A DNA stretch of 64,000 bases from Nodularia sphaerocarpa UHCC 0038 (lineage in GTDB: Bacteria > Cyanobacteriota > Cyanobacteriia > Cyanobacteriales > Nostocaceae): assembly GCF_022376295.1 (NCBI RefSeq), contig NZ_CP060140.1:3414356-3478355 (forward strand), read 5' to 3'. The notes below the pieces were generated by a model. It had not been told where the DNA came from, searched no databases, and worked only from the letters and a program-made list of their open reading frames with translations. Made by a program: the position numbers and the translations under genes. Of this stretch, positions 7,289-16,985 are shown piece after piece. The first letter of the stretch is position 1. Each line of letters opens with the position of its first letter.

Positions 7289-10200
7289 TTATTTATAATT
7301 GCCAATTCCATCACATATTTTTTGATCTCGATTGCTAAAATTAGGATGATTTTCTAAATAATCACGAACCCAATTACAGCCGTAAGCTCGTAATTCTTCA
7401 AAATCTAAATCTAAATTCCAAAAAATTAATCTTCCCATATTATCGCCAGAAGCAAGGGTATGACTATTAGGAATAAAATTGAGACTCAAAACAGAATCAT
7501 TGTGTCCTCGATAGGTTTTTAATTCTTTGCCGTTTATACTCCAAAGTTTAACATTATGGTCTAGACTAGCAGTGGCTATAATCTTGCTATCCGGGCTAAA
7601 CCTGACTCGGAAAACTCCAGCATCATGACCTTTCAAAGTTGTAATAAAGTCACCTTTGTTTGTCCATAGTCTAACAGTTTTATCTTCGCTAGCAGTAGCA
7701 ATCATTTTCCCATCCGGACTAAAGCTGATATTATGAACTCCATCTTGGTGACCAGAAAGAGTTTTAATTAATTCGCCTTTTTGGTTCCAGAGTTTGGCAT
7801 TGTTATCCCAACTTGCAGTAGCAATCATTTTGCCATCCGGGCTAAAATCCACACTATTAACTGTGTCTTGATGCCCCTCAATAATCTTGATTAACTTGCC
7901 ATCTTTATTCCATAACTTGACAGTTTTATCTTTACTCGCAGTGGCAAAAATATGACCATCGGGGCTAAATTTAACACTCCAAATCCAATCAGTATGACCT
8001 ATGAATGTGTAATTTTTATAACCTTTGTCATTCCAAATAGTCACAGTTCCATCGGTAGTCACCGTAGTAATTTGTTGTCCGTCAGGAGAAAAACTAACAT
8101 CAGTTACAGCACTATTATGTTTTGGCAAAACGCTAATTAACTTACCGGATGGTGTCCAAAATTTGACAGTTTTATCCCAACTAGCAGTAGCAATTTGCTT
8201 ACCATCTGGACTAGAAGCAATACTATAAATTGCACCTTGATGTGCCGGGATTACTTGAAGCTTTTTACCTTGTATCTGCCAAAGTTTGACGCTTTTGTCT
8301 TTACTTGCAGTCGCAATTATCTGACTGTCAGGGCTAGAACTAGCTCGCCAAACCCAGTTTTGATGTCCGGTAAGGGTTTGCAGTTTCTCACCATTCTTAT
8401 TCCAAAGAATTACTGTTTTATCAGTACTGGTAGTGGCAATCATTTCGCCATCGCGGCTAAAACTCACACTAGTCACTGAATCTTTATGGCCATACAAACT
8501 TTTTATTTCCTGACCGTCAAGCTTCCAAAGCTTGGCTGTACCATCTGCGCTAGCAGTAGCAATTTGTTGCCCATTAGGGCTGAAACTAACGCTCCAAACC
8601 CAACCTTTATGTCCTCTAAATTTTTGTAGTTCTTTCCCATCATCCAGCTCATCCAGCTTCCAAAGCTTGGCTGTACCATCTGCGCTAGCAGTAGCAATTT
8701 GTTGCCCATCAGGGCTAAAGCTGACGCAATATATTGCCTGATTATGTGCTTTAAAATGCTTTATTGCTTTACCTTCACGAGTCCAAAGTATAATATTTCC
8801 GCCATTATCAGCAGTAGCAACTGTTTGATTGTTAGGACTAAAACTGACACTATAAACTGAATTTTGATGGGCATCAAGGGTAGTAATTAATTTACCTGAT
8901 GTTGTCCAAAATTTGACAGTATTGTCCCAGCTAGCGGTAGCAATTATTTTTTGATCCGGACTAAAACTAACGCTATGAACTAAAGCTGTGTGTCCTTTTA
9001 GGGTGGTAATTTGTTTTCCATCTAAACTCCAGAGTTTAACTGTTTTGTCTCTACTGCTAGTGGCAATTATTTTACCATCTGGACTAAAGGAGACATCTAT
9101 AATTTCATCTTCATGTCCTATCCATCTGTTGCGTTCTTTGACTTTATAAACTGCTTCTTGTAATAAACTATTAATTTTTGTTTGAGTATCAGCTTTCTCG
9201 TCAAAAATGAACGCTAAAGGGCTGATATTACTGAGTTTTTTCGATGCCTTTAAGCTAGTTATCAGTGCATCAAAATCCTGATTTGATGCCAACTGCGCTG
9301 CTGTTGTAGCATTGAGAGCTTCGATTTCATTCTTATTAGCATTTTGCCCTTGCCACCAAGCTATTCCAGCTAGCGAGAGGGCTACAACCAAGCCAATGGA
9401 GAGTCCTGAGATCATAAGTTGACGCGTACGCTTCTGCTTTTTGCTCTGTTGCGAACGCATTTCCACACTCAGTCCAATAAAACTCTTCTCAAGCGAACTC
9501 AATTCTAAAAAACGTTTACCTTGCCAATATTCAGCATCTGCCAATGGCTTTCCTCGCAACAGCGCCCCTTCATCAAAACTGCTACTCTCCCAAGTACGCA
9601 TTGCTACCCGCAAACTTTCTTGCCAGTGGCGAAAGTCCCGGTCTAATTGCATCCACAGATTCAATTGTAACCAACTGCGGATTAGTGCTTCATGGACAAC
9701 CTCTACCGTATCTAAACCAGTTTTTTCATCCCGTCCCGTAACCACTAAACGGGCATTAGCCAAACGAGTTACCAAATCCCAATTCTCCTCACCCACCTCA
9801 GCGCGGGTAGCTACACGCCGGGTATTCTCCGTCCCTTCAGATGGATGCACCAGTTGAATAAAAATTCGCTGCGCCCTTTCTTTTTCCTCAAAATTTAGCT
9901 GGTTATATGCTTCATCAGCATAACGAGCTAATGCTGCTTCCACCCCCCCAATTTCATCGTAAGCAGCATGGGTCATCTGGGCATCTTGTTGTTTTGCCCA
10001 CAGCTGAGTGAGGGTAAACTCTAATAAAGGTAAATCCCCTGGTTCGGCACTCACAGTAGAAAGAATGCGTTCAGCAAGCCCCTCCTCAATTGTTACCCCC
10101 AGCAACTTACCAGGCTTTTCTACAGCCGCTTGCAGTTCTTCGTCCGTCATCGGACTAAGTTTTAAGTCTGCATACTGCAAGGCATCAGCAAAGGGACGAT

Positions 10201-11902
10201 AAGACAATGCTTGTCCCAAAAAATCTACCCTGAGAGTGATGACAAAAGTAAAATTGCGACAGTGAGAGATTGCTTCTAGTAATCTATCTAAGAAAGCTTT
10301 GCGCTCTTGTGCATCTGTGCAAAGGGTGTAAAGTTCTTCAAATTGATCGGCAACTAGCAACAAACGCTGGTTGGAATCAAGACAGAGGATATCATCTACC
10401 ACATCCCGCAACCCATTTTCACACTGCCCCAGGTCGCTGGCAAGATTTCTAATCTCCCGCAAGCGTTCGGTGCGGCTAAGTACAGGTGGCGGTAGTGACC
10501 CTTTTTGATGATAATCTGGATTAAAATCGGTTTCTTTCTGGGAAATAAGGGCAATTGCCAGATTAAACAAAGGTCTGGAACCGGGACGAAAGTTAACAAT
10601 ATGCCAATTTCCAGCATCTCGCAGACGCTTCACCAAACCAGCAAACACGACACTGGATTTACCACTACCACTAGAACCAATCACCGCAACTAAGGGTTGA
10701 TTTTGCACCGCCTCCACTAACATCTGGGTGAAAGTTTCCCGTCCAAAAAAGAACTGTGCATCCTCTTCTTGAAAGGCAAACAAACCACGATAGGGACTAA
10801 TTTCGGTGGGACGGCGACCTAATTCTAACCAACTTGGTGGGACTGTATCCGCATTTTGACAAATTACTGGTAACAAAGAGGCACAGGGATATTTATCCTC
10901 CAGTCCATGCAGTTTTAATCTTGCTTCTTTTGCTGCTTGATATAAGGGTTTGCCATCATGAGCATAAGCCACCAAAAAATGCTTTAAAAATACCTGTGCC
11001 ACTTCATCTGGCACTTGTTCCCTCATTACAATAATTTGGGGAATCTGTAGCGCTCCTAACTCAGATCCTAATCCCAACCCATCACAGGAATTGAAAATTG
11101 CCACAGCTAACCCGTTGCTGCTAGCTTTTTTTAAGCCATATTTGAGGTCATCAGTAGTTAAGCTTTCCTGATTCTCATTAATGTATATTCGACCACTATC
11201 TCCTACAGTCTGGCTATGACCTGCAAAAAACAGAATATCCCAAGATTTCTCCCACAAGGAATCGTTGATTTCGTGACGTTGGGGCTGCACCAGAAAAGTT
11301 ACATCGGCATCCGGTAAACTGTTGAGCAACTTTCGGTCTGTTTCGATATCAATACCAGTACTGTTGCCCAAAATCGCTAGAATTTTGACTTGATCTCTTT
11401 TGGTAGGAGTTTTCGCTGTGATGGTTTTTTGATAATCGGTTGCACTCAAAGCTAGTTCGGCATTGGGATATTCTTCCACCAAATCCCAAAGATGCCAAGG
11501 TATTTGTCGCAACTGTTGACTAGATGTGCGAATTAGCACCCGCACCAATTCTTTTTCTTGTAATTCCTTTAACCAACTCTCCCGGATGGGGCGAAAAGAC
11601 TCCGAAAGCAGCCAGTTATTCAGTCGTTTTTGTAACTCCTTAGCGGAATTTTTACAATCTTCGTACTTTTGGGTAATGGAACCATCGTAGGTAATTCCTA
11701 CAGGTTTGATACCGCGAGTATAACTTCCCAAACTACGGTAGTGCGATCGCCACTGGTCAATTTTCGTTTGTAATTCTGTAACTGGTGGTAGATTACCAGT
11801 GACTTCTTTATGGGGGCTAATACCTTCATTCGCAATTGAAAGCGTTACCCGTACACCTTGCTGTAAATCGCCATCTAGCTTTAGAAGCACTAATTTTGTC
11901 AT
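7289..11902 (-). CDS. CHAT protease-NTPase-WD40 protein
   Basis: 1537 aa. Residues about 110-340 are a CHAT (caspase-like) domain with the catalytic pair visible: His229 in FFAGHS and Cys273 in NSCDG. Then SPYRGLFAFQEEDAQFFFGR opens an nSTAND-type NTPase with Walker A GSSGSGKSS (about 400) and Walker B LLLVADQFEEL. A single membrane-like segment (LMISGLSIGLVVALSLAGIAWW) follows, then 14 WD40 repeats from about residue 924, enough for two seven-bladed propellers. Repeats 4 and 5 are almost identical in DNA. The ATG at 11902 is chosen over an in-frame TTG at 11914. Such proteins are predicted signal-activated proteases; WD40 propellers would sense a ligand and the NTPase oligomerise. Sigma and DUF1822 genes lie upstream. 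Confidence 0.93.
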   Translation of the reverse strand: MTKLVLLKLDGDLQQGVRVTLSIANEGISPHKEVTGNLPPVTELQTKIDQWRSHYRSLGSYTRGIKPVGITYDGSITQKYEDCKNSAKELQKRLNNWLLSESFRPIRESWLKELQEKELVRVLIRTSSQQLRQIPWHLWDLVEEYPNAELALSATDYQKTITAKTPTKRDQVKILAILGNSTGIDIETDRKLLNSLPDADVTFLVQPQRHEINDSLWEKSWDILFFAGHSQTVGDSGRIYINENQESLTTDDLKYGLKKASSNGLAVAIFNSCDGLGLGSELGALQIPQIIVMREQVPDEVAQVFLKHFLVAYAHDGKPLYQAAKEARLKLHGLEDKYPCASLLPVICQNADTVPPSWLELGRRPTEISPYRGLFAFQEEDAQFFFGRETFTQMLVEAVQNQPLVAVIGSSGSGKSSVVFAGLVKRLRDAGNWHIVNFRPGSRPLFNLAIALISQKETDFNPDYHQKGSLPPPVLSRTERLREIRNLASDLGQCENGLRDVVDDILCLDSNQRLLLVADQFEELYTLCTDAQERKAFLDRLLEAISHCRNFTFVITLRVDFLGQALSYRPFADALQYADLKLSPMTDEELQAAVEKPGKLLGVTIEEGLAERILSTVSAEPGDLPLLEFTLTQLWAKQQDAQMTHAAYDEIGGVEAALARYADEAYNQLNFEEKERAQRIFIQLVHPSEGTENTRRVATRAEVGEENWDLVTRLANARLVVTGRDEKTGLDTVEVVHEALIRSWLQLNLWMQLDRDFRHWQESLRVAMRTWESSSFDEGALLRGKPLADAEYWQGKRFLELSSLEKSFIGLSVEMRSQQSKKQKRTRQLMISGLSIGLVVALSLAGIAWWQGQNANKNEIEALNATTAAQLASNQDFDALITSLKASKKLSNISPLAFIFDEKADTQTKINSLLQEAVYKVKERNRWIGHEDEIIDVSFSPDGKIIATSSRDKTVKLWSLDGKQITTLKGHTALVHSVSFSPDQKIIATASWDNTVKFWTTSGKLITTLDAHQNSVYSVSFSPNNQTVATADNGGNIILWTREGKAIKHFKAHNQAIYCVSFSPDGQQIATASADGTAKLWKLDELDDGKELQKFRGHKGWVWSVSFSPNGQQIATASADGTAKLWKLDGQEIKSLYGHKDSVTSVSFSRDGEMIATTSTDKTVILWNKNGEKLQTLTGHQNWVWRASSSPDSQIIATASKDKSVKLWQIQGKKLQVIPAHQGAIYSIASSPDGKQIATASWDKTVKFWTPSGKLISVLPKHNSAVTDVSFSPDGQQITTVTTDGTVTIWNDKGYKNYTFIGHTDWIWSVKFSPDGHIFATASKDKTVKLWNKDGKLIKIIEGHQDTVNSVDFSPDGKMIATASWDNNAKLWNQKGELIKTLSGHQDGVHNISFSPDGKMIATASEDKTVRLWTNKGDFITTLKGHDAGVFRVRFSPDSKIIATASLDHNVKLWSINGKELKTYRGHNDSVLSLNFIPNSHTLASGDNMGRLIFWNLDLDFEELRAYGCNWVRDYLENHPNFSNRDQKICDGIGNYK

Positions 11903-11996
11903 TGGCGGTATCAAAATTGAGTAGATAATCTATAAATTACATTTCCTCCAATGGAGATTTCGTATATGCTCTGCTATGTAGTTAAGTTTAAACAGC

Positions 11997-12439
11997 TATG
12001 GCAAATCTGTGCAGGTCTAAAAAGAAGATTAGAGGTTGGAAGAAACGGATTAGACAAATTGAAAAATGGAAACAGCGAAATTTCAACGTGGATTTGAGTA
12101 ATTCTAACTATGATTATGTCAAAATCTGGATTCATCCTTGGTCAAGTCTTGCAAAACCATCACCGCCATTGTGGTACAGACGGTTAATCTTGTCAGCGAT
12201 GTTTGAAATTTACCACAATTGGAAACATCAACTTATTGAAAGAGGAGAGCCTTTTTACTGAAAAATTTGGTTGTTTCATCCACGATTTTCTCATTCACAA
12301 GTCGTTGCGGGAATAGGTGAACGAATTGATTGGTACGAAAATGTTTTTCCTATCCCAGAAAATCAATACGAACCATTTCCCTATCAAGAGTATGGTTCAA
12401 ATCACTACAATCTGCATGATCTAACATGGGAATTACGTA
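11997..12439 (+). repeat. 443-bp inverted repeat, copy B
   Basis: Starts at the T before the ATG and ends at TTACGTA, matching copy A at 4344-4786 in the opposite orientation. It sits between the DUF1822 gene and the CHAT gene and runs against both. The homology starts right at the start codon, so this copy lacks the ribosome site seen in copy A. Confidence 0.8.
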
Positions 12440-12552
12440 TACATGATTTTGTGCCGTATGAAAAAATGGATGAATTAACACCCCAAGATGTAGAAGTTCT
12501 TCAAAAAACAGCTTACCACATAACTCAAACATCTGACTGTGATACTTTGTAA
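11998..12552 (+). pseudogene. Stop-interrupted gene of repeat copy B
   Basis: An 87-codon frame ends at TGA 12259-12261, and the same frame continues without another stop to 12552 (KIWLFHPRFSHSQVVAGIGE, then IDWYENVFPIPENQYEP, then beyond the repeat ELTPQDVEVLQKTAYHITQ). The part beyond 12439 is absent from copy A and may represent the native C terminus of the family. The TGA is present in both copies, so the duplication came after the nonsense change, or UGA readthrough occurs. No ribosome site is visible. Confidence 0.6.
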
Positions 12553-12658
12553 GCAGTCTGGCTTGGCTCAGTCTGGGTTGGTTCATATCAAGGGTAAAGT
12601 TCACCCATCTGTTATCTCATCCAATATGAGGTAAATTTACTCAAAAATTGTATTCACT

Positions 12659-13627
12659 TCAGATCACAAAATTCTCTATCACACTGATATCTTCTAAAGC
12701 TATCTTGACGCTGAAATTATCTCCTACAATAGCGTTAAACTCCAATGAAATTTTTTTGTTATCATTTTTAGCTTTAGCTTCCATGACAGCAGTTGCCTCT
12801 TCATCTAAAATCATCACATGAAGAGAGGATGGCAAGTAATCTTGACCATTTGTTGGTTGTAACTCCACAATAATTTTCATCTCGTCGAAGTTGCTTTCAT
12901 CACGGCTGACTTTAACAACTATCCCTACGGATGCCTTGTTGGCTGTTATCCCCAAATCAATCAATTTAGCCCGCTCAACATAGTTTTGAAACCCGGATTC
13001 AGCGCTTCTAAATTGCCAAGCTGGTTCAGTTAAGAATATAGATTCAATTGTTGACCAGCCAGATTCAAAAATATTCTCAAACCATCTTTTTAAGTTGACA
13101 ACATTTTGACTAGATAAGCCCAAATTTTGACTCTTATATTTAGTTGTTTGTAATTCTAGACATTCTAAATAATCCAGTAAATTTTCTAGAGGTTGTAGTT
13201 GGTTGATAGGTAAGTTATCAATTGATACCTCTTTGACAAATCCTAACAATTTGGCTGATTGTAAAGATTCACTTATTTGCACAGCTACATAGCCAATCCG
13301 GTTTGATTGTACTTCCGGTGGCACGTAGACAAACTGGGCATTTTCTAATACCGGACGGCATTCCAACTTCCCGATATTTTTAATCAATAAATCAGCTACA
13401 TCCATCAGAGTTTGTTGTACCACATTCCAACTATCACTAGCTTCTAGGTCAGTTTCAAATCCTATACACTCTAAATAGAAATTCACGAAAGATACAGACA
13501 AGGTATTAAGCAAAACTTGCTGGCTTTTTTCGGGTGTGGCTTGCTGTCTTGACCATTTTTCTGCCAGTCTGCGAGCGACAGTCGATATCGGACCAGTAAA
13601 TGTAGAAATAGTTGCCATGTTATTCAT
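12659..13627 (-). CDS. DUF1822 family protein
   Basis: 322 aa. The ATG at 13627 is preceded by GAGGAGA with 7-nt spacing, so it is preferred over the internal Met at 13618. Segments FVNFYLECIGFETDLEAS, CRPVLENAQFVYVPPEV and IGYVAVQISESLQSAKLLGF are characteristic of DUF1822, a cyanobacterial family commonly found between a sigma-70-like gene and a CHAT-domain gene. C-terminal residues (VGIVVKVSRDE, IVELQPTNGQDYLPSSLHVM, VKIALED) form a beta-rich domain. No signal peptide. Starts 12 bp after the sigma gene ends, so an operon. Function unknown. Confidence 0.85.
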   Translation of the reverse strand: MNNMATISTFTGPISTVARRLAEKWSRQQATPEKSQQVLLNTLSVSFVNFYLECIGFETDLEASDSWNVVQQTLMDVADLLIKNIGKLECRPVLENAQFVYVPPEVQSNRIGYVAVQISESLQSAKLLGFVKEVSIDNLPINQLQPLENLLDYLECLELQTTKYKSQNLGLSSQNVVNLKRWFENIFESGWSTIESIFLTEPAWQFRSAESGFQNYVERAKLIDLGITANKASVGIVVKVSRDESNFDEMKIIVELQPTNGQDYLPSSLHVMILDEEATAVMEAKAKNDNKKISLEFNAIVGDNFSVKIALEDISVIENFVI

Positions 13628-13639
13628 GATTTGTCTCCT

Positions 13640-14290
13640 CTAAGTTAAGTCTTCAACACCACATAAATCTCTAAATTCGTAGCGAAATTTTTCTAAAGTT
13701 CGCTGATAAAAATTACTTAATGTGGCAACGGGAATATTAAATTCTTCGGAAATATCTTTCCAAGATATACCTGACCATCTTTTGATAGCTATTTCTCGGA
13801 AATTTGCTTGGGGATATTTTTTGATATGTGCTTGTTTAAAAATCCCTTTTGGGTCTATCTCTATATATCGCCTGATTTTTTTAAAAGCAGATATATAATT
13901 ATCCTCGGACTCGCTATCGTCCAATGTTAAATCTTCCAAGTTTTCTAATACAGAGCTTTCTACATTAGTTTCATTGGCGTTACCAATTATTTTGGGAATA
14001 GCCTCTTTAAAAAAACGTTGACTTAATAACATATTAACCCAAGTCATAAATGAAGCCCGTTCGGGGTCGTACTTATCAAGATTTTTACAGATATACAAAA
14101 ATAGGTCTTGTACTGCCTCCTGATAAATTTGTTCGTAAACTCCTTGAAATTGACCTTTATATGGGTGGCAAAGTTTGCCGCAACGGTATATACCATCGAT
14201 TAGTTTTGATAAAGTTATCCGTCTAACAGTTGTCCCTAGTGGGTGTTGTTGGGCTTGTAGAGCTAGCTCTTGAAGCTGTTGCTCGTTCAT
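13640..14290 (-). CDS. Sigma-70-like (ECF-type) RNA polymerase sigma factor
   Basis: 216 aa. Region 2 is visible as EQIYQEAVQDLFLYICKNLD, YDPERASFMTWVNMLLSQRF; region 4 near the C terminus as RWSGISWKDISEEFNIPVAT, LSNFYQRTLEKFRYEF. No region 1 or 3, as expected for ECF-type factors. First gene of the sigma-DUF1822 operon. In such pairs the sigma factor may read its own operon, or the pair may act as a signalling unit with the CHAT protein; both are inference. Confidence 0.85.
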   Translation of the reverse strand: MNEQQLQELALQAQQHPLGTTVRRITLSKLIDGIYRCGKLCHPYKGQFQGVYEQIYQEAVQDLFLYICKNLDKYDPERASFMTWVNMLLSQRFFKEAIPKIIGNANETNVESSVLENLEDLTLDDSESEDNYISAFKKIRRYIEIDPKGIFKQAHIKKYPQANFREIAIKRWSGISWKDISEEFNIPVATLSNFYQRTLEKFRYEFRDLCGVEDLT

Positions 14291-14659
14291 ATATTCATTT
14301 GTGAGAATCGTATTCCTCTAAAAACTATCGGATGGTAATTGTGAATTTTATCCAAATTGTCTGGTAAAAGTTACAAAAATTTACTTAGAATATACTTTTT
14401 GGGGAGGCTTCCGGGTGTAATTAAAAGTTTCACCTTTTGCCACATCACTTGATCTTTTTGGTGGAGCGATTGCGCGGAGCGCAGTGCCGGAGGCAATCGC
14501 TGACGATGCCCCCCAAAGTCCTATTCTCTGGTTGCCCATGATCATTAAATGTAAATTATTGATAATTTTTAGTGGGTGAAAACCCTTATTAAAACGGCTT
14601 AGACTATGGCTTAACGATACCAGGACTTACGCATTGACAGTAAAAACCAAATATGGGAT
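14291..14659. other. Intergenic region with repeat-like sequence
   Basis: Contains a GC-rich repeat-like stretch at 14462-14512 (GCGCGGAGCGCAGTGCCGGA and following) typical of cyanobacterial dispersed repeats, and CAGGACTTACGCATTGACAG at 14621-14640 just before the TnpB remnant, a sequence often found at ends of insertion elements. No gene is supported. Confidence 0.4.
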
Positions 14660-14899
14660 ATGAATTTCAGGTATTGTAAAACTTCGCCGAGAATCAGAAC
14701 TAAGCTTTATAAAGCAGGTAATGGTAAACTGATTCACGCTGATGTCAATGGTAGTTTGAATATCTTACGTAAAGTAGTCCCGACAGCATTTAGTCTAGGG
14801 ATAGGGGGCGTTGTAGTACGAGAAAGTCGGGATTATTCCCGGCAAACAAATGGCATGAGATATTTGTCTATGCTTTTTGGAACTATTACACTCGCCTGA
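14660..14899 (+). pseudogene. IS605-type TnpB C-terminal remnant
   Basis: The frame contains GKLIHADVNGSLNILRKVVP TAFSLGIGGVVV-type sequence, the C-terminal signature of TnpB/OrfB proteins of IS200/IS605 elements (the conserved catalytic-site region ADVNGxxNI). Everything upstream, including most of the RuvC-like domain, is missing, and the tail after about 14830 is non-homologous. Relic only. Confidence 0.75.
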
Positions 14900-15034
14900 T
14901 TGGATGAAATTGGGATAAGATTGGGTACAAATTCTCACTTTGGCGATGGACTCAGCCCCGCCTTTGGCGATCGCACATCACAACTATTGCTAAAATCTAA
15001 GTAATTTTCCCTAAATATTCATCACCTGATTCTT

Positions 15035-16900
15035 ATGAAAGAAACTGTCCTAGAGGTTCGTAATCTACAAGTTGATTTTTCCAGTGATGGTAGCTGTGTC
15101 AAAGCTGTGAATGATATATCTTTTGAGATTAATCGCGGTGAAACTCTAGGTATAGTGGGGGAATCGGGTAGTGGTAAATCGGTGACATCATTGGCTGTGA
15201 TGGGTTTGTTGCAAAGTCCGGGTAAAATTAGCGGTGGTGAGGTTTGGTTTCGTCCCCAGGCTAATAGTAAACCGATTAATTTGGTAGAGTTACCGTCTGC
15301 ACAAATGCAGCTACACCGAGGTGGCGATATCGCGATGATTTTTCAAGAACCGATGAGTTCGCTAAATCCGGTTTTTACGATTGGTTTTCAGATGTCTGAA
15401 GCTATTATGCAGCATCAGAATGTCTCGGAATCTGAAGCCAAACGCATTGCGATCGCTCTTTTGCAAGAAGTCAAACTTCTACCTAATGATGAGATCATAC
15501 AACAGCAGTGTATTGAAAATTCCGGTAATTCAAATAAATTAAACTTGGCTAAATTAGTCCAGCAGCACAAAGCAGCTATCCTCGAACGTTACCCCCATCA
15601 ACTTTCTGGAGGTCAGTTACAACGGGTGATGATTGCAATGGCTATTTCTTGTAATCCTTTGCTGTTGATTGCTGATGAACCAACTACGGCTTTAGATGTA
15701 ACTGTGCAAGCAACTATTATTGAGTTGTTGGCAGAATTGCAGCAAAGTCGTGATATGGCGATGATTTTTGTTACTCACGATTTGGGACTAATTTCGGAAA
15801 TTGCTGACCAAGTAGCGGTGATGTACAAAGGTCAAATTGTCGAATATGGTGCAGCTGAACAAATTTTTAACAGTCCTCAACATCCATATACTAAGGGTTT
15901 AATAGCTTGTCGCCCTACACTCAACCGCCGTCCTCATAAACTGCTTACGGTTTCCGATTATATGAGTGTGGAAGAAACGCCTAATGGTAAGGAAGTAATT
16001 CAGGCGAAAGAACCCCCACGTCCCCCAGAACTCAGCCTTGAGGAAATCTCTCAAAGATGGGAAAAGCTGAAGGATAAATCACCTTTGTTGGAGATTCGCG
16101 ATCTCCAGGTGGGTTTTCCGGTGCGGGGCGTATTTGGTCGGACAAAACGCTACAATATGGCGGTTAATCATGTTTCTTTTGATGTCAAGCCAGGGGAAAC
16201 ACTCGGTTTGGTGGGAGAATCTGGTTGTGGTAAAACGACTTTGGGTAGAAGTTTGCTGCGCTTAATTGAGCCGATGGGTGGGGAAATTATTTTTGAGGGT
16301 CAAAATATTACTACTCTCAAAGGCGAAGCTTTACAGAAGTTGCGGCGAGAAATGCAAATTGTCTTCCAAAATCCTTTTAGTTCTCTCGACCCCCGGATGA
16401 AAATTGGGGATGCGGTGATGGAACCGTTGTTAATTCACTCTGTGGGGAAAACAAAGAAACAACGCCGAGACCGTGTAGTGGAACTTTTAGAAAGAGTGGG
16501 TTTAAGTGCAGATGCAATACACCGCTATCCCCATCAGTTTTCTGGTGGTCAACGCCAACGAATTTGTATTGCGCGGACTTTGGCTTTAAATCCTAAGTTT
16601 ATTATCTGCGATGAGTCGGTTTCGGCGTTGGATGTTTCTGTACAGGCGCAGGTGTTAAATCTGCTGAAGGAATTACAAGAGGAATTTCAACTGACTTATA
16701 TTTTTATCTCTCATGATTTAAGTGTAGTGAAATTTATGAGCGATCGCATTTTAGTCATGAATCGTGGTCAAATTGTCGAACAAGGAACAGCCGAAAGTAT
16801 TTACCTAGAACCGAAGGAAGAATATACACAAAAATTAATTGCTTCTATTCCTACGGGTAGTGCTGAACGGGTACGCGCGCGCCACTTACGGACATTATAG
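15035..16900 (+). CDS. Di/oligopeptide ABC transporter, fused double ATPase
   Basis: 621 aa with two complete ABC domains in one chain, as in GsiA or YejF. Half 1: Walker A GESGSGKS (about 41), signature LSGGQLQRVMIAMA, Walker B LLLIADEPTTALD. Half 2: Walker A GESGCGKTTLG, signature FSGGQRQRICIAR, Walker B FIICDESVSALD. Both have the C-terminal oligopeptide/dipeptide extension (FNSPQHPYTKGLIACRP; EPKEEYTQKLIASIP). It energises uptake of peptides or related compounds at the inner membrane. No permease or binding protein is encoded nearby, so partners are elsewhere. First gene of a same-strand set with abgT-like and atzGE-like genes. Confidence 0.92.
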   Translation: MKETVLEVRNLQVDFSSDGSCVKAVNDISFEINRGETLGIVGESGSGKSVTSLAVMGLLQSPGKISGGEVWFRPQANSKPINLVELPSAQMQLHRGGDIAMIFQEPMSSLNPVFTIGFQMSEAIMQHQNVSESEAKRIAIALLQEVKLLPNDEIIQQQCIENSGNSNKLNLAKLVQQHKAAILERYPHQLSGGQLQRVMIAMAISCNPLLLIADEPTTALDVTVQATIIELLAELQQSRDMAMIFVTHDLGLISEIADQVAVMYKGQIVEYGAAEQIFNSPQHPYTKGLIACRPTLNRRPHKLLTVSDYMSVEETPNGKEVIQAKEPPRPPELSLEEISQRWEKLKDKSPLLEIRDLQVGFPVRGVFGRTKRYNMAVNHVSFDVKPGETLGLVGESGCGKTTLGRSLLRLIEPMGGEIIFEGQNITTLKGEALQKLRREMQIVFQNPFSSLDPRMKIGDAVMEPLLIHSVGKTKKQRRDRVVELLERVGLSADAIHRYPHQFSGGQRQRICIARTLALNPKFIICDESVSALDVSVQAQVLNLLKELQEEFQLTYIFISHDLSVVKFMSDRILVMNRGQIVEQGTAESIYLEPKEEYTQKLIASIPTGSAERVRARHLRTL

Positions 16901-16915
16901 ACATCTGGTGACAAA

Positions 16916-16943
16916 GTAGAGACGTTAGATGTAACGTCTCTAC
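16916..16943. repeat. Perfect 12-bp inverted repeat between ABC and AbgT genes
   Basis: GTAGAGACGTTA, loop GATG, TAACGTCTCTAC. A common dispersed cyanobacterial palindrome; no T run follows, so termination is weak or absent. Confidence 0.65.
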
Positions 16944-16985
16944 AAGGGTTGTGGGAAACTCATATTTAAATTCGGTCAATGTCTA

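Noticed and set aside
8025..8741. Several plus-strand frames opposite the WD40 repeats
   Set aside because: They arise from the repetitive antisense of the propeller region and repeat with its period.
3221..12552. UGA recoding, suggested by in-frame TGA in the DHS-like gene and both repeat copies
   Set aside because: Intact genes here, such as the HlyD adaptor and the C39 exporter, end normally at TGA, so it is a working stop codon; decay explains the cases better.
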